Shown here in pieces: positions 48,595-60,555 of a DNA stretch of 64,000 nucleotides; positions within the stretch are counted from its first letter, which is position 1, and the number at the start of each line of letters is the position of its first letter. Both the position numbers and the translations under genes were made by a program. The notes under the pieces were generated by a model. It worked only from the letters and a program-made list of their open reading frames with translations. It was not told where the DNA came from and made no database searches. The DNA is from Anisodus tanguticus. Its lineage: Eukaryota > Streptophyta > Magnoliopsida > Solanales > Solanaceae. The stretch covers positions 1,160,801 through 1,224,800 of the forward strand of contig JAVYJV010000041.1 of NCBI GenBank assembly GCA_034509755.1, given 5' to 3'.

Positions 48595-50231
48595 TTAAGG
48601 ACATTTACGATCAACTTGAGATTTTCCGGATTCTTCATACTCTTGTTTAGAAATCCACATATTTTGAAAAGTTCCCTAATTAAAAAATTTAAATTAAAAT
48701 TTTTATTATTAAAAAAAATTATTTTACTTACCAATGAAGCTAAAATTGATCCACCAATCCAAGCTCCATATCTTCTTTCAGTATTACTATTTGTACTAAC
48801 TAATTTTAATCTCATACTCTAATGAAAAAATTTATTAATTACATGGATAAACTAAAATAAAATTAACTTACAGGTGGAGTTTTACTTGATAATTCTTTAT
48901 ATATTCTATCATTAAATCCTTGAATCAAAGTATTTCCTCCAGTAATAATTAAATTACCATATAATTGAGGTCTTATGTCAATTTCACACATACCAACACT
49001 TGTTGTTACGATTTGTGACATACCCATGATTGATCCAGGTACACCTTTTATATTACTTGGATCAAATAAACTTTCTGGAATATAATATCTTTCTGAACCA
49101 AAATCTTTATTATAACCATTTGGAAATTCATAATGTGTTGTAGGCATTATATCAACCATACTTTTGTCATATGGTTGATCATTAACTTGTAAAACAATAC
49201 TTTGGAAATCTTGTAAAATTTCTTTAACCATATAATTATGCCAAAATTTATTTACTTCTGGTAAATTATTTTTTTTAGTCCATTTGGCTGGAGCAGACTC
49301 ATTTACTGCTTCTTTAGATGCTATCATATAATGTGGTACAATTTCAACTTTTTGTTCATCAAAATATTTTTGACACTGCATTGTTATGAAATCACCAGCT
49401 AATGGAGATTTGACGATTGCTTGTTGTAAAACATAGCTATTAGATAAAAAAAATTAAATTTAATCATTTCAAACAACAAATATTTACCCATCATGAACCG
49501 GAATTGCTGATGTTTGAGAAGCACCAGAATCAAAAACTAAACCAGTTGATCTTCCATTTGCAAATGCAGCTAATACAGCATTTTTAACAAGAAAAAAAGC
49601 AGGCACATTATATTTTTCAAACATAAGTTCTGTTATTTTTTCTCTTTTATTTCTCATATTCCACTAAATAATCTTTAATTTAATTATTTTAAGTTTTTTA
49701 TAATAGAAAACTATAAACATACCGGGGCTTCTGACATTAGAACTGGATGTAAATAAGATTCAGAGCTTAATGATTTGTTATAAATGTAATCCAACATTTT
49801 TTCAAACAAATCCCAATCTTCAACTACAAAAAAAACAAATTAAAAACTTATTGATTATTAAACAAGCTTAATATATTTACTCATGCAATCTTTTAAAAAA
49901 GTATGCATCTCTCCATTTTTTCTAGGTACATGTAAAGCAGCATTATCAAAAAGATAATCTCGAGATTGAGGATTATTTATATCCGAATCCATAGCATTAT
50001 CTGCTAATTCATTTACATAAGTAGCAATTGATGGCACTTCAATTTTTGGTATATCTTCTCCTGCATAACCAGCTCTAAAACTATGGTGACCTGGATCGAA
50101 AACAAGTGCACCAACTTCATCTAAAATAATTTAAAATAATTAAATTGTAAGTAAATATAACATGTTGATTTTCATAAAAACAATATAAAAATTAGCTTTA
50201 GCATACCTCCACCATAAACACCTCCACTCAT
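48595..50231 (-). CDS. ACTL6A: Actin-like protein 6 (BAF53), chromatin-remodelling subunit
   Basis: Seven exons (50231-50207, 50120-49881, 49823-49723, 49663-49488, 49436-48872, 48818-48732, 48675-48595) give 424 residues; the human protein has 429. ACTL6 pairs with actin in SWI/SNF (BAF), INO80 and TIP60 complexes in the nucleus. It opens MSGGVYGGDEVGALVFDPG and ends FQNMWISKQEYEESGKSQVD then RKCP, both family hallmarks. MIASKEAVNESAPAKW, HYEFPNGYNKDFG and ERRYGAWIGGSILASL also match. The nucleotide-site Gly loop is DPGHHSFRAGYAGE, degenerate as in ACTL6. The region 50-90 is shorter and divergent. The identification is firm; A versus B paralogue has no meaning outside vertebrates. Confidence 0.96.
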
Positions 50232-52620
50232 TTTTAAGACAGATTTTAATTTTAAAAATTTTTTTAGTCAAATTGATCAATAATGATGAAATTTTATTGA
50301 TCACCCTTTAAAAAAAATTTATTCTTAAGAAAAATTTTGTTTTTGTTGATTTATTTTCTTATAACAAAAGCCATGTAATTTCGGGTTATTTTCGAAAGAC
50401 TAAAACACCATCTGGTTTTTGAATAATAAACTTTTTCACGCGTTTTTTGAATTTTTTTGAAAACTCTTTAGCAAGGCAAAATTTAAAAATAAATTAAAAC
50501 TTAATTTTATTCAAATAATTTAATTTTTTGAATTTAAATTTAATTATAAAAGAATTGTTACATTTTATATAAGTTTTATGAATTAAAATTTTGAAAGATT
50601 AGTAAATGCTTGACAAAATTAGTTTTAGTTTCTTATCGAACTTTCATTTAAGTTAATAAACCTTTTTTGATTAAAAATATTTTAAGTAATATTATCCTAT
50701 TTATTTCAAGTTTGTTTAATAAGCTAGTCTTATATGATCCTTAAAGGTTTTTGCTTTAAATTATTTTACGTATGTTTTATCCTCGTCTTCAAATATAATT
50801 CTAAATTCTAATTAATTTTATAATTAAACCATGTTCTGTGTATAAAGCAAAATCAAAAATTTATTCATTGAAATTTTAATTAAATCTAAATTGTTTCAAT
50901 TAAAATTTTCAAGTCTTATAAAAATTCTTTTATTAAATATTGTTTGGTATAATACATATGTTGTATCAAAATTTAAAGTTTAACAAACTATATTTTTTAA
51001 ACAATTAGATTTATGTAGATCTATAAAAAAAGTATCAAAAACTTTATCAAAATATATATTTACTTTAGAAATTTATTTTTATTTAATTTAAGTTAAATGA
51101 AAGTTTTATTGTTTTATTGAAAATCAAACAAGTGTCTATTATATATTTCTAAAAAATGTTTCCCAAACACATAATTCAGTTTTAAAAAGCCTATTAATTT
51201 ATGAATCTAAAAACTTCATTTACATAAACTTTCTAGAAAATTCTTTTTTGTTTTTTTATCAATTTAACCAAAATAAGACCAATTTTATAAATTTGATAAA
51301 TTGTAGACATGTAAATAATGAGAATTATTATGTATAAGTAAAAAAAATAAAAATTAAATAATATTATAATTGAGAGCTAAAATATTATTTAAAAAGAAAA
51401 CCTTTTATTATGCTAATTTAAGAAATTTTTATCTTTTAAACTTTTTTAATAAAAAATTCTTGAAAAATGATGATTATATGAAAATTAAAAAGTTTTGAAT
51501 TACCTTTTTGATTAAGATTTTTCTTTTAAAACTTATCAACAGTTAAACTTAATTCTAAATTTTGATTATAAGAATTTTTCTTTATTTTACAAAATTAGAA
51601 AAATTGATTTCAAAATAACTTTTCTTTTTTCATAAACTACTTAACTATTTATAAAATTATTTTTTGAATATTCATATAAAAAATAATTCTATTTATTTAA
51701 AAATACATCAAAATATCTTAAATATGATTTAAAAAAATTTGAAGAAACTTACATTTTTTAAAGAACTCAAGTATGTTTTTAAAGATTTTTTTCTATTTAG
51801 CACATAAGTTTTAGTAAAAAAAAAAACAAAACTTATTTTTAACTTTAATTAAATTAATAATTTAATCGAATGTTTTATTGTAAACCATATAGATAATTAT
51901 AAAAAAAAAGTAAATAAAACGCTAAATTTAGTTTTACATAAGCTGCGCTTCAAAAATTAAAAAGATTTAAAAGAAAAAATTTTCTAAGTGTTCTAAGAAT
52001 AAAATTTTTAAAAATAATTTTCTAAAAATTTTTTTTTCAATTCTTCATACAAAAATTTAATTTATAAGTATTTCCAAGTTACATAGTTTTATAAAAATTA
52101 TTTAATAGAAATTGAAATTTAGTTTTGATTAGATTTTATTTGATTAAAGTGATTGGGTTTTATTAAACTTAAATTTTTTATTAAAAGCTATTTTCACAGT
52201 TTGTTTTCATTCTAAGAGTAGCTTTTTTCAAAAGATCTTCTTTTTTAATTATTAATTTTTTTAAATTCATCTCTAATTGTTATATAATTTTTTATTTCAA
52301 AATTATGTTTCTTTGTTGTCAATTTTTATAAAACATCTAATTTTAATTATTAATTTACAAATTTTTGAATCAAATTTTTTTTTTGTGATTTTTGTTCTAT
52401 TTTGTATTTTAAATTATGTTTTAGTGTTTTTAATCACAAGGCTGAGCAAAGCATGTAGATTAAAAAAAAAACTTGAAATTTTAACTATATATAAAAAACA
52501 TTTGATGATAAAAGCTTAAATTGTTTTGTCTTTAGTGTAATAAAAAATTAAAAAATTTTGTTCACTTAATTTAAATTATTTTGGAATTTTTTTATTAAAA
52601 TAAACAAAACATTCTTTGTC
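50232..52620. other. Divergent spacer between ACTL6 and TAK1
   Basis: No gene seen. An ACGCGT palindrome at 50438-50443, about 205 bp upstream of the ACTL6 ATG, may be a promoter element. AGCTGCGCTTC near 51941 is another GC-rich oasis. A Phe/Leu/Ile-rich frame at 52277-52519 is not supported. Confidence 0.55.
50438..50443. promoter_or_regulatory. ACGCGT palindrome upstream of ACTL6
   Basis: It sits in TTTTTCACGCGTTTTTTG, about 205 bp from the start codon. CpG-containing six-mers are rare in this DNA, which is the only reason to flag it. Confidence 0.2.
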
Positions 52621-54848
52621 ATGAATCGAGTTATTGATTTAGATAAAGATTATTCAGAAGAACATTTGACAATAGGAAGACTTGTAAGTCAATTGAAATA
52701 AATGAAATTTATTTTCGAATTTTTTTCTTTAAATTTAACAGGTCGGTCAAGGTTCTTTTGGTTCTGTATCTCAAACTATATGGAGAGGTCAAAAAGTGGC
52801 AATAAAAAAATTTTACGGTGAAACTAAATCATTTTTTTCAGAATTAAATAATTTAGTTAGAGTTAATCATGAAAATATTATTAAATGCTTAGCGTTTAAA
52901 CAATCAGAAAATTTGATTGTTATGGAATATGCTGAAAATGGATCTTTACATCAATTACTTCATTCCCCAAGATATTCAAAAGTTTCATATAATATTGCTC
53001 ATGCTTTAGATTGGGCTTCACAATGTGCCAAAGGTGTTCAGTATTTGCATTCTTTAAAGCCAAAATTAATTATACATCGTGATTTAAAACCTTTAAAGTA
53101 AGTTTTAGCTTGAAATTCTAAAAAGTTTTTTTATTTATAAATTTTATTTTAGTATTTTGTTAAAAAAAAATTTCACTGAAATTAAAATTTGTGACTTTGG
53201 TACAGCTTGTCATATGAAAACAATAATGACTGAATCCCAAGGAAGTGTTTCTTGGATGGCACCAGAAGTTATGAAAGGTTCAAAGTATAATGAAAAATGT
53301 GATGTTTTTAGTTGGGGAATGATTTTATGGGAATTATTTAGTCGTAAACTACCACATTTTACAAACTCTGATAAATCTTGTCAAGAACAAAATGAAGAAA
53401 AAACAAAATCTTCAAATTGTACTACAGTTGGATATTCTCCATTTGCAGTTATTTGGGCTATAACTACTGGTCATAGACCTAAACTATTAAAAAATTGTCC
53501 TAAAGTTTTAGAAGATTTAATCGTTAGTTGTTGGTCAGATAATGTAAAGGATCGTCCTTCAATGACAGATATAGTTGAACAGATGAATATAATTTTAGAA
53601 CCAGTTAAAAATTGGGCTAAAGTTTCAATAGATCAATCAAAAATTGTTTATGGTTAGAATAAGTTTATCAAATAAAAAATTAACGCTGCTTGTTCTAACA
53701 AAAATTATTTTACTAAAAATAATTAATAACAAAAGCTTTTTATTTAAACTATAAAAAATAATTTGATTAAACTTATTTTCAATTATTTTTTTTAGAAGAG
53801 CCACAGACAATTTATAAATATTTAACTTACGTGCAAAAACAAAACCTGAATAGCTTTGATAAGGTAAGTTTTAATTTATTTTAAATTTCCACCGTTATTA
53901 ATATTATTTTTAATTGGAACATAGATAAGTTTAAAAAATTATATTCCGGACAATGTACAATTAGAACCCCGATGTGAATTAGTAATTGGTCAAAGCAACT
54001 CTAATGATTCTACAATTAACACAATTCAACATGTTATAAATTATGGTCCTAAATTAGAAGATAATTCAAGATCAGATAAAACACTAGAAGATAAATTACA
54101 GTTTTTACATTTAGAAAAAGCCAAATTTCCATCAAATTCAAGTTTAAATTATATTTCAACAATTGAAACACAAATTAATAACTCAAATGAAAACTGTGAT
54201 TTATTGTTAAATGATAATGAAACAAACGATCTTACAAAAGGTTGTGGAATTGGTTCTTTATCTAAAATTGTTAGTGATTATTTTAAGCCAATTGGTCATT
54301 CAAGATTTTATATACAAGAAATTAAATATACAGAAACAGATGAATTGGAAAAAGAATCCCAAACTTTAAAACCAAAAAAAGATTCTTTATTTTTAGATAA
54401 TCAACCTGTAAAAATAAATAATTTAGAGTGTACTAAAATTATAACTAAGCACAAAACCAAAAACCATCGATCTGAAATAGAAATAAATAATTCAAAACAA
54501 TTGAATTCATCTGCATCATCTACTATTTCATCTTCATCTATTTCATTAGAAGTTGACGAAAAAAAAAATCCATCATTAATAAATATCAAAAATCAAAATT
54601 CTTGTAGTGAAGAATATTTTAATTCTTATCAAACTAGTAAAAATTCTAATGAAAGTGTCAATAATATTGACGATTTTAAATTAAGTAATTCATTTGAAAA
54701 TATAAACGAGGAAACTTTAAATCGAGAATTAGCCGATAATAAAGAATTTAAATTAGGTAGCTTAAAAAAAAAAGGTGGTTATATGCAGAATTTGAAAAAG
54801 TTTTTAAAAGGAAGAAAATTAGAAGAATTTTTACAGCCATCAAATTAA
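52621..54848 (+). CDS. MAP3K7: TAK1 family MAP3 kinase
   Basis: Exons 52621-52683, 52742-53097, 53153-53652, 53796-53863 and 53925-54848 give 636 residues (human TAK1 606). TAK1 activates JNK, p38 and IKK pathways downstream of TGF-beta and immune receptors. The kinase domain (~15-270) has GQGSFG, catalytic Lys in VAIKK (K43), EYAENGSLHQLLH, HRDLKPLN (D135), DFG (D154) and WMAPEV. KICDFGTACHMKTIMTESQG aligns with the TAK1 activation loop, keeping T163, T166 and S171. An insert rich in Gln/Glu/Lys/Ser follows LPHFTNS. The ~350-residue C-terminal part is Asn/Ser/Lys-rich; no TAB2/3-binding coiled coil is clear, although its last 25 residues (KKFLKGRKLEEFL) are helical in character. The donor before intron 3 is GTTAGA, weaker than the others. 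Confidence 0.93.
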
Positions 54849-55076
54849 TTTTTTGAAACATTTTTATTTTTTTTTAAAAATAAACAAAATTTATTAAATT
54901 TATGAAAAGTATTAAATACTTGAATCACAGGTTTAGAAATTTTTGATTTAAGTTTAACAAAATTTATTTAAGATTTCTTTTTGTAAATTAGAAAAAAATG
55001 TAAAAAAATAAATTTTAGCCATTTAAGAGCTTGAGATCGTATTAACAAATTTTCTATGATAAAATTTAATCAATTT
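54849..55076. other. Short spacer between convergent TAK1 and USF-like genes
   Basis: The two stop codons are 228 bp apart, so the 3' untranslated regions probably abut or overlap. No other signal seen. Confidence 0.5.
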
Positions 55077-55435
55077 TTAAGTAGCATTTAAATTTTTTAA
55101 TTTTTCTTTTAGCTCTAAATTTTCTTGTTTTAAAATAGCTATTTCGTTTCTAAAAAAAATTTTAAAAAAAAAAATTTAAAAAAAAACAAAATAAAAAATT
55201 TAGCTTACTTTAATCCTGCATTTTCTGTTGACAACTCATTAGGATTTAAAACTTTTTTCTCTAATTCTTGAATATAATCAAAAGTTTTTGAAAGTATTAT
55301 TCCTTTTGAAAGATTTTGTTTTGAACCACCAGGTACAATTTCAGATAATTTTGTTATCCAAAAATTAATTTTGTCTCTTCTTCTTCTTTCTATTTCATTA
55401 TGTGTAGCTTTTTTTGCTTCATCAGGATTATGCAT
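55077..55435 (-). CDS. USF: USF-like bHLH-leucine zipper factor, minimal form
   Basis: Exons 55435-55209 and 55149-55077 give 99 residues. The basic region THNEIERRRRDKINFWITKL is very close to USF1/2, with E-box contact residues H12, E16 and R20. Helix 2 (SKGIILSKTFDYIQELEKKV) and a short zipper (AILKQENLELKEKLKNL) follow. USF binds CACGTG as a dimer and activates transcription. The chain contains only the DNA-binding and dimerisation parts; the N-terminal activation region and USF-specific region of vertebrate USF are absent. The frame is open upstream of the ATG for a few codons without a visible acceptor. Either the gene is truly minimal or further 5' exons are missing. A MITF/TFE or MLX identity fits less well. 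Confidence 0.88.
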
Positions 55436-55540
55436 TTTTATTAAAAAGAATTTTAGTAAGTTTGATATGTATAAAAAATTTTATAACAGAAGTTTATTTT
55501 CTAGAGAAAATAATTAAAAGAAATTTTTAAAATAATTTAA

Positions 55541-55585
55541 GGCGGTGTCACACGAAGCCCTTTCCGTAACAGCAACATGAAACAT
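55541..55585. repeat. Left terminal inverted repeat
   Basis: Starts GGCGGTGTCACACG and ends GTAACAGCAACATGAAACAT. The inner 20 bases match the right end perfectly. GC content is far above the surroundings. Confidence 0.85.
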
Positions 55586-55948
55586 AGAACATATTTAAGA
55601 AAAAAATATACTGCGCAAGTTCAACTTCTGTAAAAAATTTTTTCAAAACATTTGAAATGTTATACTTTTTCTTTTCAAAAAATATTTAAAAAACATTTTT
55701 TTTGAAGCTTATTGTTAATTATTTAAAGTAAATAACAGGTTGTTTTTGAAGATCTACTTAAAAATTTTAAGACTAATTTCATATTTAAATAAACTAAAAC
55801 TTCACCTAAACCATAAATAAAGTGAAATGTGTTCTAAATATTTCTTAGTTAAAAACGTAAAATAAACTAGTTTTAAATGGTAAAAAAGAAATTTTTTGGC
55901 AAAATTTTATTAATTAATAATACCGATTTGAGACAAAGTAGTTAAAAA

Positions 55949-56047
55949 ATGTCAGAACAATTTGAAAAGTTAGAAAATATATCTTTAGTAGAAAACGATG
56001 AAACTAAATCAGAAAATATTAAACTTTTGCAATTTGTAGATTTTTAA
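55949..56047 (+). CDS. Short frame inside the inverted-repeat element
   Basis: A 32-codon frame opening MSEQFEKLENISLVEN, with acidic, coding-like composition unlike its AT surroundings. It matches no family I know. It could be a remnant first exon of the element's gene or chance. Confidence 0.2.
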   Translation: MSEQFEKLENISLVENDETKSENIKLLQFVDF

Positions 56048-56713
56048 TTAAAATTTTTATAAATAATTTTGTTAACTTAGTTGATGAATTCTTAAATTAG
56101 ACTGTTTCTAAAGTCAGTTTTGTCATTCTATTTATAAGTTTTTTGTGCGAATATGTATCAAGAATTTGTTATTAAGAGTATAAAAATATTGATGAAAAAT
56201 AATGAAAAAATATTAGATAATTAATGATGAAAATTTTATGAAAACTTAAAAAAAATTCAGTTAGAAATATTTTGAAACTAAAATAGAAAAACACAGCTAT
56301 AAATTAATAAAAACTACAAGAAAAAAACAGTTTAGCTTTCTAAGTTTATTGGCAATTTTATAAAGCATGGCAATGAGAAAGTTTTCATATGGATAGTTAA
56401 TTATAATTTTTTTTTACTAATCATAACAAAATTTATTCTGAGGAGCCATTTTTTTCAAAGGATAGTATTTTTTCTTTATTATAAAAAAAAAAGACTAGAA
56501 ACTTTTTGATTTACGTTCACTAGCTTTTATATATTGACTTACAATGTCTAAACTACAATAACTATCTAATTCTTAATTTTAATAAAAAAAACTTAACGGC
56601 TTTTTCATAGTTTTTACATTTTAGGATAGTAAGTTAGCAAAGTTAGGATAGTAAGAAAAATCAGAAAAATTTCAAGCAGCAAGTAAGTTTCATCAATCAA
56701 TTCATAACAAGTC

Positions 56714-57085
56714 TTGACAAAATCAGAAGAACAGAGTTTATTGTTTTTTCACCAAAAAAACTTTTTTTTCAAGAACAAATTCATTGAAAAAATGGCTCAA
56801 ATTTTTTTTACGAATGATGAATTAAAACTATTGTTTGTTTTTTATTCAAATTATTATAGACCAACTTGTTATACCTGTGTAATTTATAGAAATCATGCAA
56901 CTTTATCTAAATTTATTATCCTTTGTCATCTTTTAGTCATCTTCATCATTAGTAGAATTATCTTTTATTCAAATTTTCAAAAAAAACATTTAATGCTAAT
57001 TAAAAATTTAAAATATTTTTCAAAAATTAGAAAATTTCTGTTTTTTCAAAAAATGTTTAGGAAAAATTTTTTTTTTTTTTCTTAA
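56714..57085 (+). CDS. Hypothetical frame inside the inverted-repeat element
   Basis: A 123-codon frame; the most protein-like part follows the ATG at 56791 (MAQIFFTNDELKLLFVFYSN, then YYRPTCYTCVIYRNHATLSK). The rest is Phe/Lys/Ile-rich. No DDE or other transposase motif is visible. It ends just before the right inverted repeat. It may be a decayed fragment of the element's protein or a chance frame. Confidence 0.25.
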   Translation: MTKSEEQSLLFFHQKNFFFKNKFIEKMAQIFFTNDELKLLFVFYSNYYRPTCYTCVIYRNHATLSKFIILCHLLVIFIISRIIFYSNFQKKHLMLIKNLKYFSKIRKFLFFQKMFRKNFFFFS

Positions 57086-57087
57086 AA

Positions 57088-57132
57088 ATGTTTCATGTTG
57101 CTGTTACGAAAAGCGCTCCGTGTGACATCACC
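57088..57132. repeat. Right terminal inverted repeat
   Basis: Reads ATGTTTCATGTTGCTGTTAC inward to outward, then the outer part ending TGTGACATCACC. Five mismatches to the left copy, all in its outer 24 bases. Confidence 0.85.
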
Positions 57133-60071
57133 TTTAGTAATTATTTGATGTTTTTATAATTGCGACCCTAACGGTTATGAATTAAACTAATTGTTTTAAA
57201 GTATTTATTGTTCAAATAGATTTAAAATTATTTGTTTCTATTTTTATTTTGAAGAAATTAAGACACTTAGAGTAATTTTGTTCATAAAAAAATTTTTGTT
57301 TTTTTTCATTTTATCAAACGCTAAATGAATTTTTAAATTAGGATTTTTAAAAAAACATAAAAATTTATTTTTAATTATATTTTTAAACTTAATTTATTCC
57401 TAGTTAATTTTCATGATTAATTCATTTTTAATTTATTCTTACTAAACAATTAATTAACAATATAAACAAAAATTTTATTGTCTTTATCAATTCTTAGCTA
57501 TTAAAATATCATTTCTTTTTTGGATTTATATTGGAATAATTTTTATCAATAAACATCTAGTTTTTTTCATCTTTTAGTTTACATTCTCATAAAAGTTAAA
57601 TTTCACAATTCAGAACTTTTCAATTATAAGAAAATTAAAAAAATTTAAAGGTCTTTTTATTCAATTTTGTAATAATTATAAAGACAAAAATTTCTAATAA
57701 AATTCTACTCAACATATTTTCATAACTTTTTTAATCAAGATTCTTAAATATTCTTTAAAATATTTTAGACATTCAAATTCATTATTCTTATTTCCCATAA
57801 AGTAATTTTAATTTTTAAAAATTTTTCTTAATTAAAAATTTAAATTAATTTGCTTAATTAATTAAGAAACTTCATAATTTTTTCATGGTTTTAAAATAAT
57901 TCTCAAAACTTAATAAGATAAACATTAATTTAAGGATTAAAATTTGATAAAAAATTTTCTTATCTTTTTTTGATTTTTAAAAATTTTTTTTTTAAATGTT
58001 AATTTTCTATTTTAAACTCTTCTTTGACTTCACTAAAAAAAAATTTTTAACTTTTTATTTAAAAAAATATAAAAGAAAAATGTATTTAATAAATTGAACA
58101 TTCATCATTTAAAATTTTAACTTTAAATCTTTCATCACTTAAATTTTATTGAAAATAATTTTATCTTTTTTATGTCTAAAAATATTAAAATTTTTTTGTT
58201 TCCATAATTTGATTAACCTTGACAAAAAGATTTATTAAAGCTTTTTTAAAATTCTTCCGAAAGATTCATTTATCTTTAATTTGATTGATGATTCTATGAT
58301 GTTAAAAACAATTCGAATCTATTTTCTTAAATGTTGAAAAGTCAAAGAATATTTAAAAGTTTTTTTATATGAATCGTGATCAATTTTTTTTGTGCGTTTT
58401 TAATTTAATTTGTTACACAAACCACCAGCTTAAGGTTTGAACACAATAAAAATTACTAAATTTAATCTTAGATGTAATTTTAGTGTTTTGATAAAAACTT
58501 TATTCCATGAAAACCAGATTGATTTTTGAGATTTATTAAGTATTAAATAAACTAAGTTTAATACTTTTTTTAATGTGTTAAATTAATATTTTACAAAAAT
58601 TAAGACATTTTAAGTTATTCAAATACAAAACTACCTGTCTAAACAAAACATATAGAAATTGTTTTTAAACTTGAAAAATTTGAGAAAATACTAATCCTTT
58701 TAGCTTATATTTTTTGCTAAAAAAATATCTTTTTTCTACTTACTATTGAAATATCAAAATAAACAAATATGGATAAAAATATACATAGATTAAAGTTATC
58801 TTCAAATAGCTAGTTAATATAAGCTAAAATATAAGCTAAAAAAACTGAATTTTTATTTAAACTTAAAAATCTTAAAAAAATTCAGTTTAATATAAAGGTT
58901 AATCGTTCCAATAAAATTATTTTAAGCTTAATTAAATTAATGAAAAACAAATTCATTAAAAAGTAAAGAAAACGGATTTTATAGAGCAGAAAGTTCAAAG
59001 AATAAGTTATCAATCAATTTATATTTGATTTTTTGTTTTTTTATGAATAAATTGTTAATCTTATTCATTAAAAGTCCTTATGAAAAAAATGCTTAAATCT
59101 ATTTTAAATTTTAAATGCCTGTTAAAAATTGTGAATTGTTGGTTTTTTTAATAATCACGATTTTTATTCTTATATATAAAAATCTTAATTAAATTCAATT
59201 AGACTTAAACTTTTTTCATTAAGGCAATTTTAATTCTTAAATTCTTACAAATCATATCTAATATCCATTTAAAATTACATTCTTAAAATAATCGATTAGT
59301 TTTTAACGATTAAAAAATTTATCTTTAAATTCATTTTTTAAAGAACAATTCATTTTATTAAGAATCTATTTATAAAAACTAGCTTAGAAATGTTTAAGAA
59401 AAAATAAAATACTTGGTAAAACTTAAGTTAATTTGTTTATTAAAGAAACTATAATATTTAAATTAAAAATTATATTAAATGGTAAGATAAAAAGCTATTT
59501 CAATGTTTAAAAAATCTTAACTTGATATAATTAAAAAAATAAAAAAATGACTACAATCGTTCAAAAAAAAAAAACTTAAAAAAAAAATATCAACAGGTGA
59601 TTATTTAAAAAAAAAATTTTCATGTTTTCAAAAACAAGCTTAAAAGTTAGCATTTAATTTTAAATAGAAAATTGTGTTTGTTTAAGACAAATTTATCATT
59701 AATTACAAATAATTAAAATTATAAATATAAAATTTTTTAAAATTGATACTTTTTTAATTGTTTTTTGCCGTTTTTTTTTTTGAATATGATTTTGGGAATT
59801 TCATTTATTTTCATCTTTCGAAAATTTTATAATTTAATTTCTAATTAAAAGTTTTAAAAATTTTTTATAAACAAAAAAGAATTGTAATCAAAATTAATTT
59901 TATGCTTTTTAAAAAGAATTTAAATAGTTTAGAATTGAATAGGTTTTTACATTTTTAAAAAAACCAAAAATTTTTTTATTGAAAATCAATAATTTATTAG
60001 CTAATTCATTTTATTTATTAAGTGATTATTATGAAATTATCTTTTGTTTAAAATTAGTTTTTTCAAAACTA

Positions 60072-60263
60072 AAGATAGTATATTAGTAAAGGTTATTATG
60101 TGCTGAAGAGTAGATTATTATTGAAAGTTAGTATAGTATTGAAAAAGTAGTATGTTCTGGAAGTTAGAATAGTATTGTGAAAGGAATATGTTACGGATAG
60201 TTAGTATAGTTTTGGAAAAATAGTATATTATGGATAGTTAGCATAGCATTAGAAAATATTATT
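60072..60263. repeat. 37 bp minisatellite, about five units
   Basis: Clear units at 60124-60160 (37 bp), 60161-60196 (36), 60197-60233 (37) and 60234-60263 (partial). Consensus opens ATAGTTAGTATAGTATTG and continues AAAAAGTAGTATGTTATGG. A diverged unit precedes at 60072. Unusually rich in G and poor in C on the + strand. Confidence 0.8.
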
Positions 60264-60507
60264 AAATAAAAGTTTTTAAATAAAAAGATTTTTTAGCTAA
60301 ATATTTTTATAAAAGAAATGTATTAATAAAGAAGTGTTTTACCTATCATTAATGTAATACTCATTATCTGGAAATTACTTTTTATTAGTATTTACTTTAA
60401 ATCATTTTTTTATATTTTTTTAATAGTCGCAAATTAATACTTAAACTTATATTTTGTTTCTTATTAATTTTTACCTTTGTACAAGTATTTATTTTTAAAC
60501 TAAAATT

Positions 60508-60555
60508 TATCTTTATTCTTTAATTTATCTTTATACTTTGATTTACCTTCAAATT
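60508..60555. repeat. 18 bp tandem repeat, under three units
   Basis: TTTATCTTTATTCTTTAA, TTTATCTTTATACTTTGA and TTTACCTTCA follow each other. Confidence 0.5.

Larger units (their letters stand above)
55541..57132. mobile_element. Putative DNA transposon with 45 bp terminal inverted repeats
   Basis: The ends at 55541-55585 and 57088-57132 are inverted copies with 40 of 45 positions identical, beginning GGCGGTGTCACACGAAGC on the left and GGTGATGTCACACGGAGC on the right. The flanks are TTTAA on the left and TTTAG on the right, a possible diverged target duplication. The 1592 bp interior has no recognisable transposase, so it is probably non-autonomous. A 32-codon frame at 55949-56047 and one at 56714-57085 lie inside. 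The family is unassigned. It begins 106 bp from the USF-like ATG, so it may carry or have displaced that gene's promoter. Confidence 0.8.

Noticed and set aside
52277..52519. 80-codon hydrophobic plus frame upstream of TAK1
   Set aside because: No ATG start, Phe/Leu/Ile-rich, no exon boundaries fitting TAK1.
54401..54589. 62-codon minus frame within TAK1
   Set aside because: Antisense of the TAK1 C-terminal exon.
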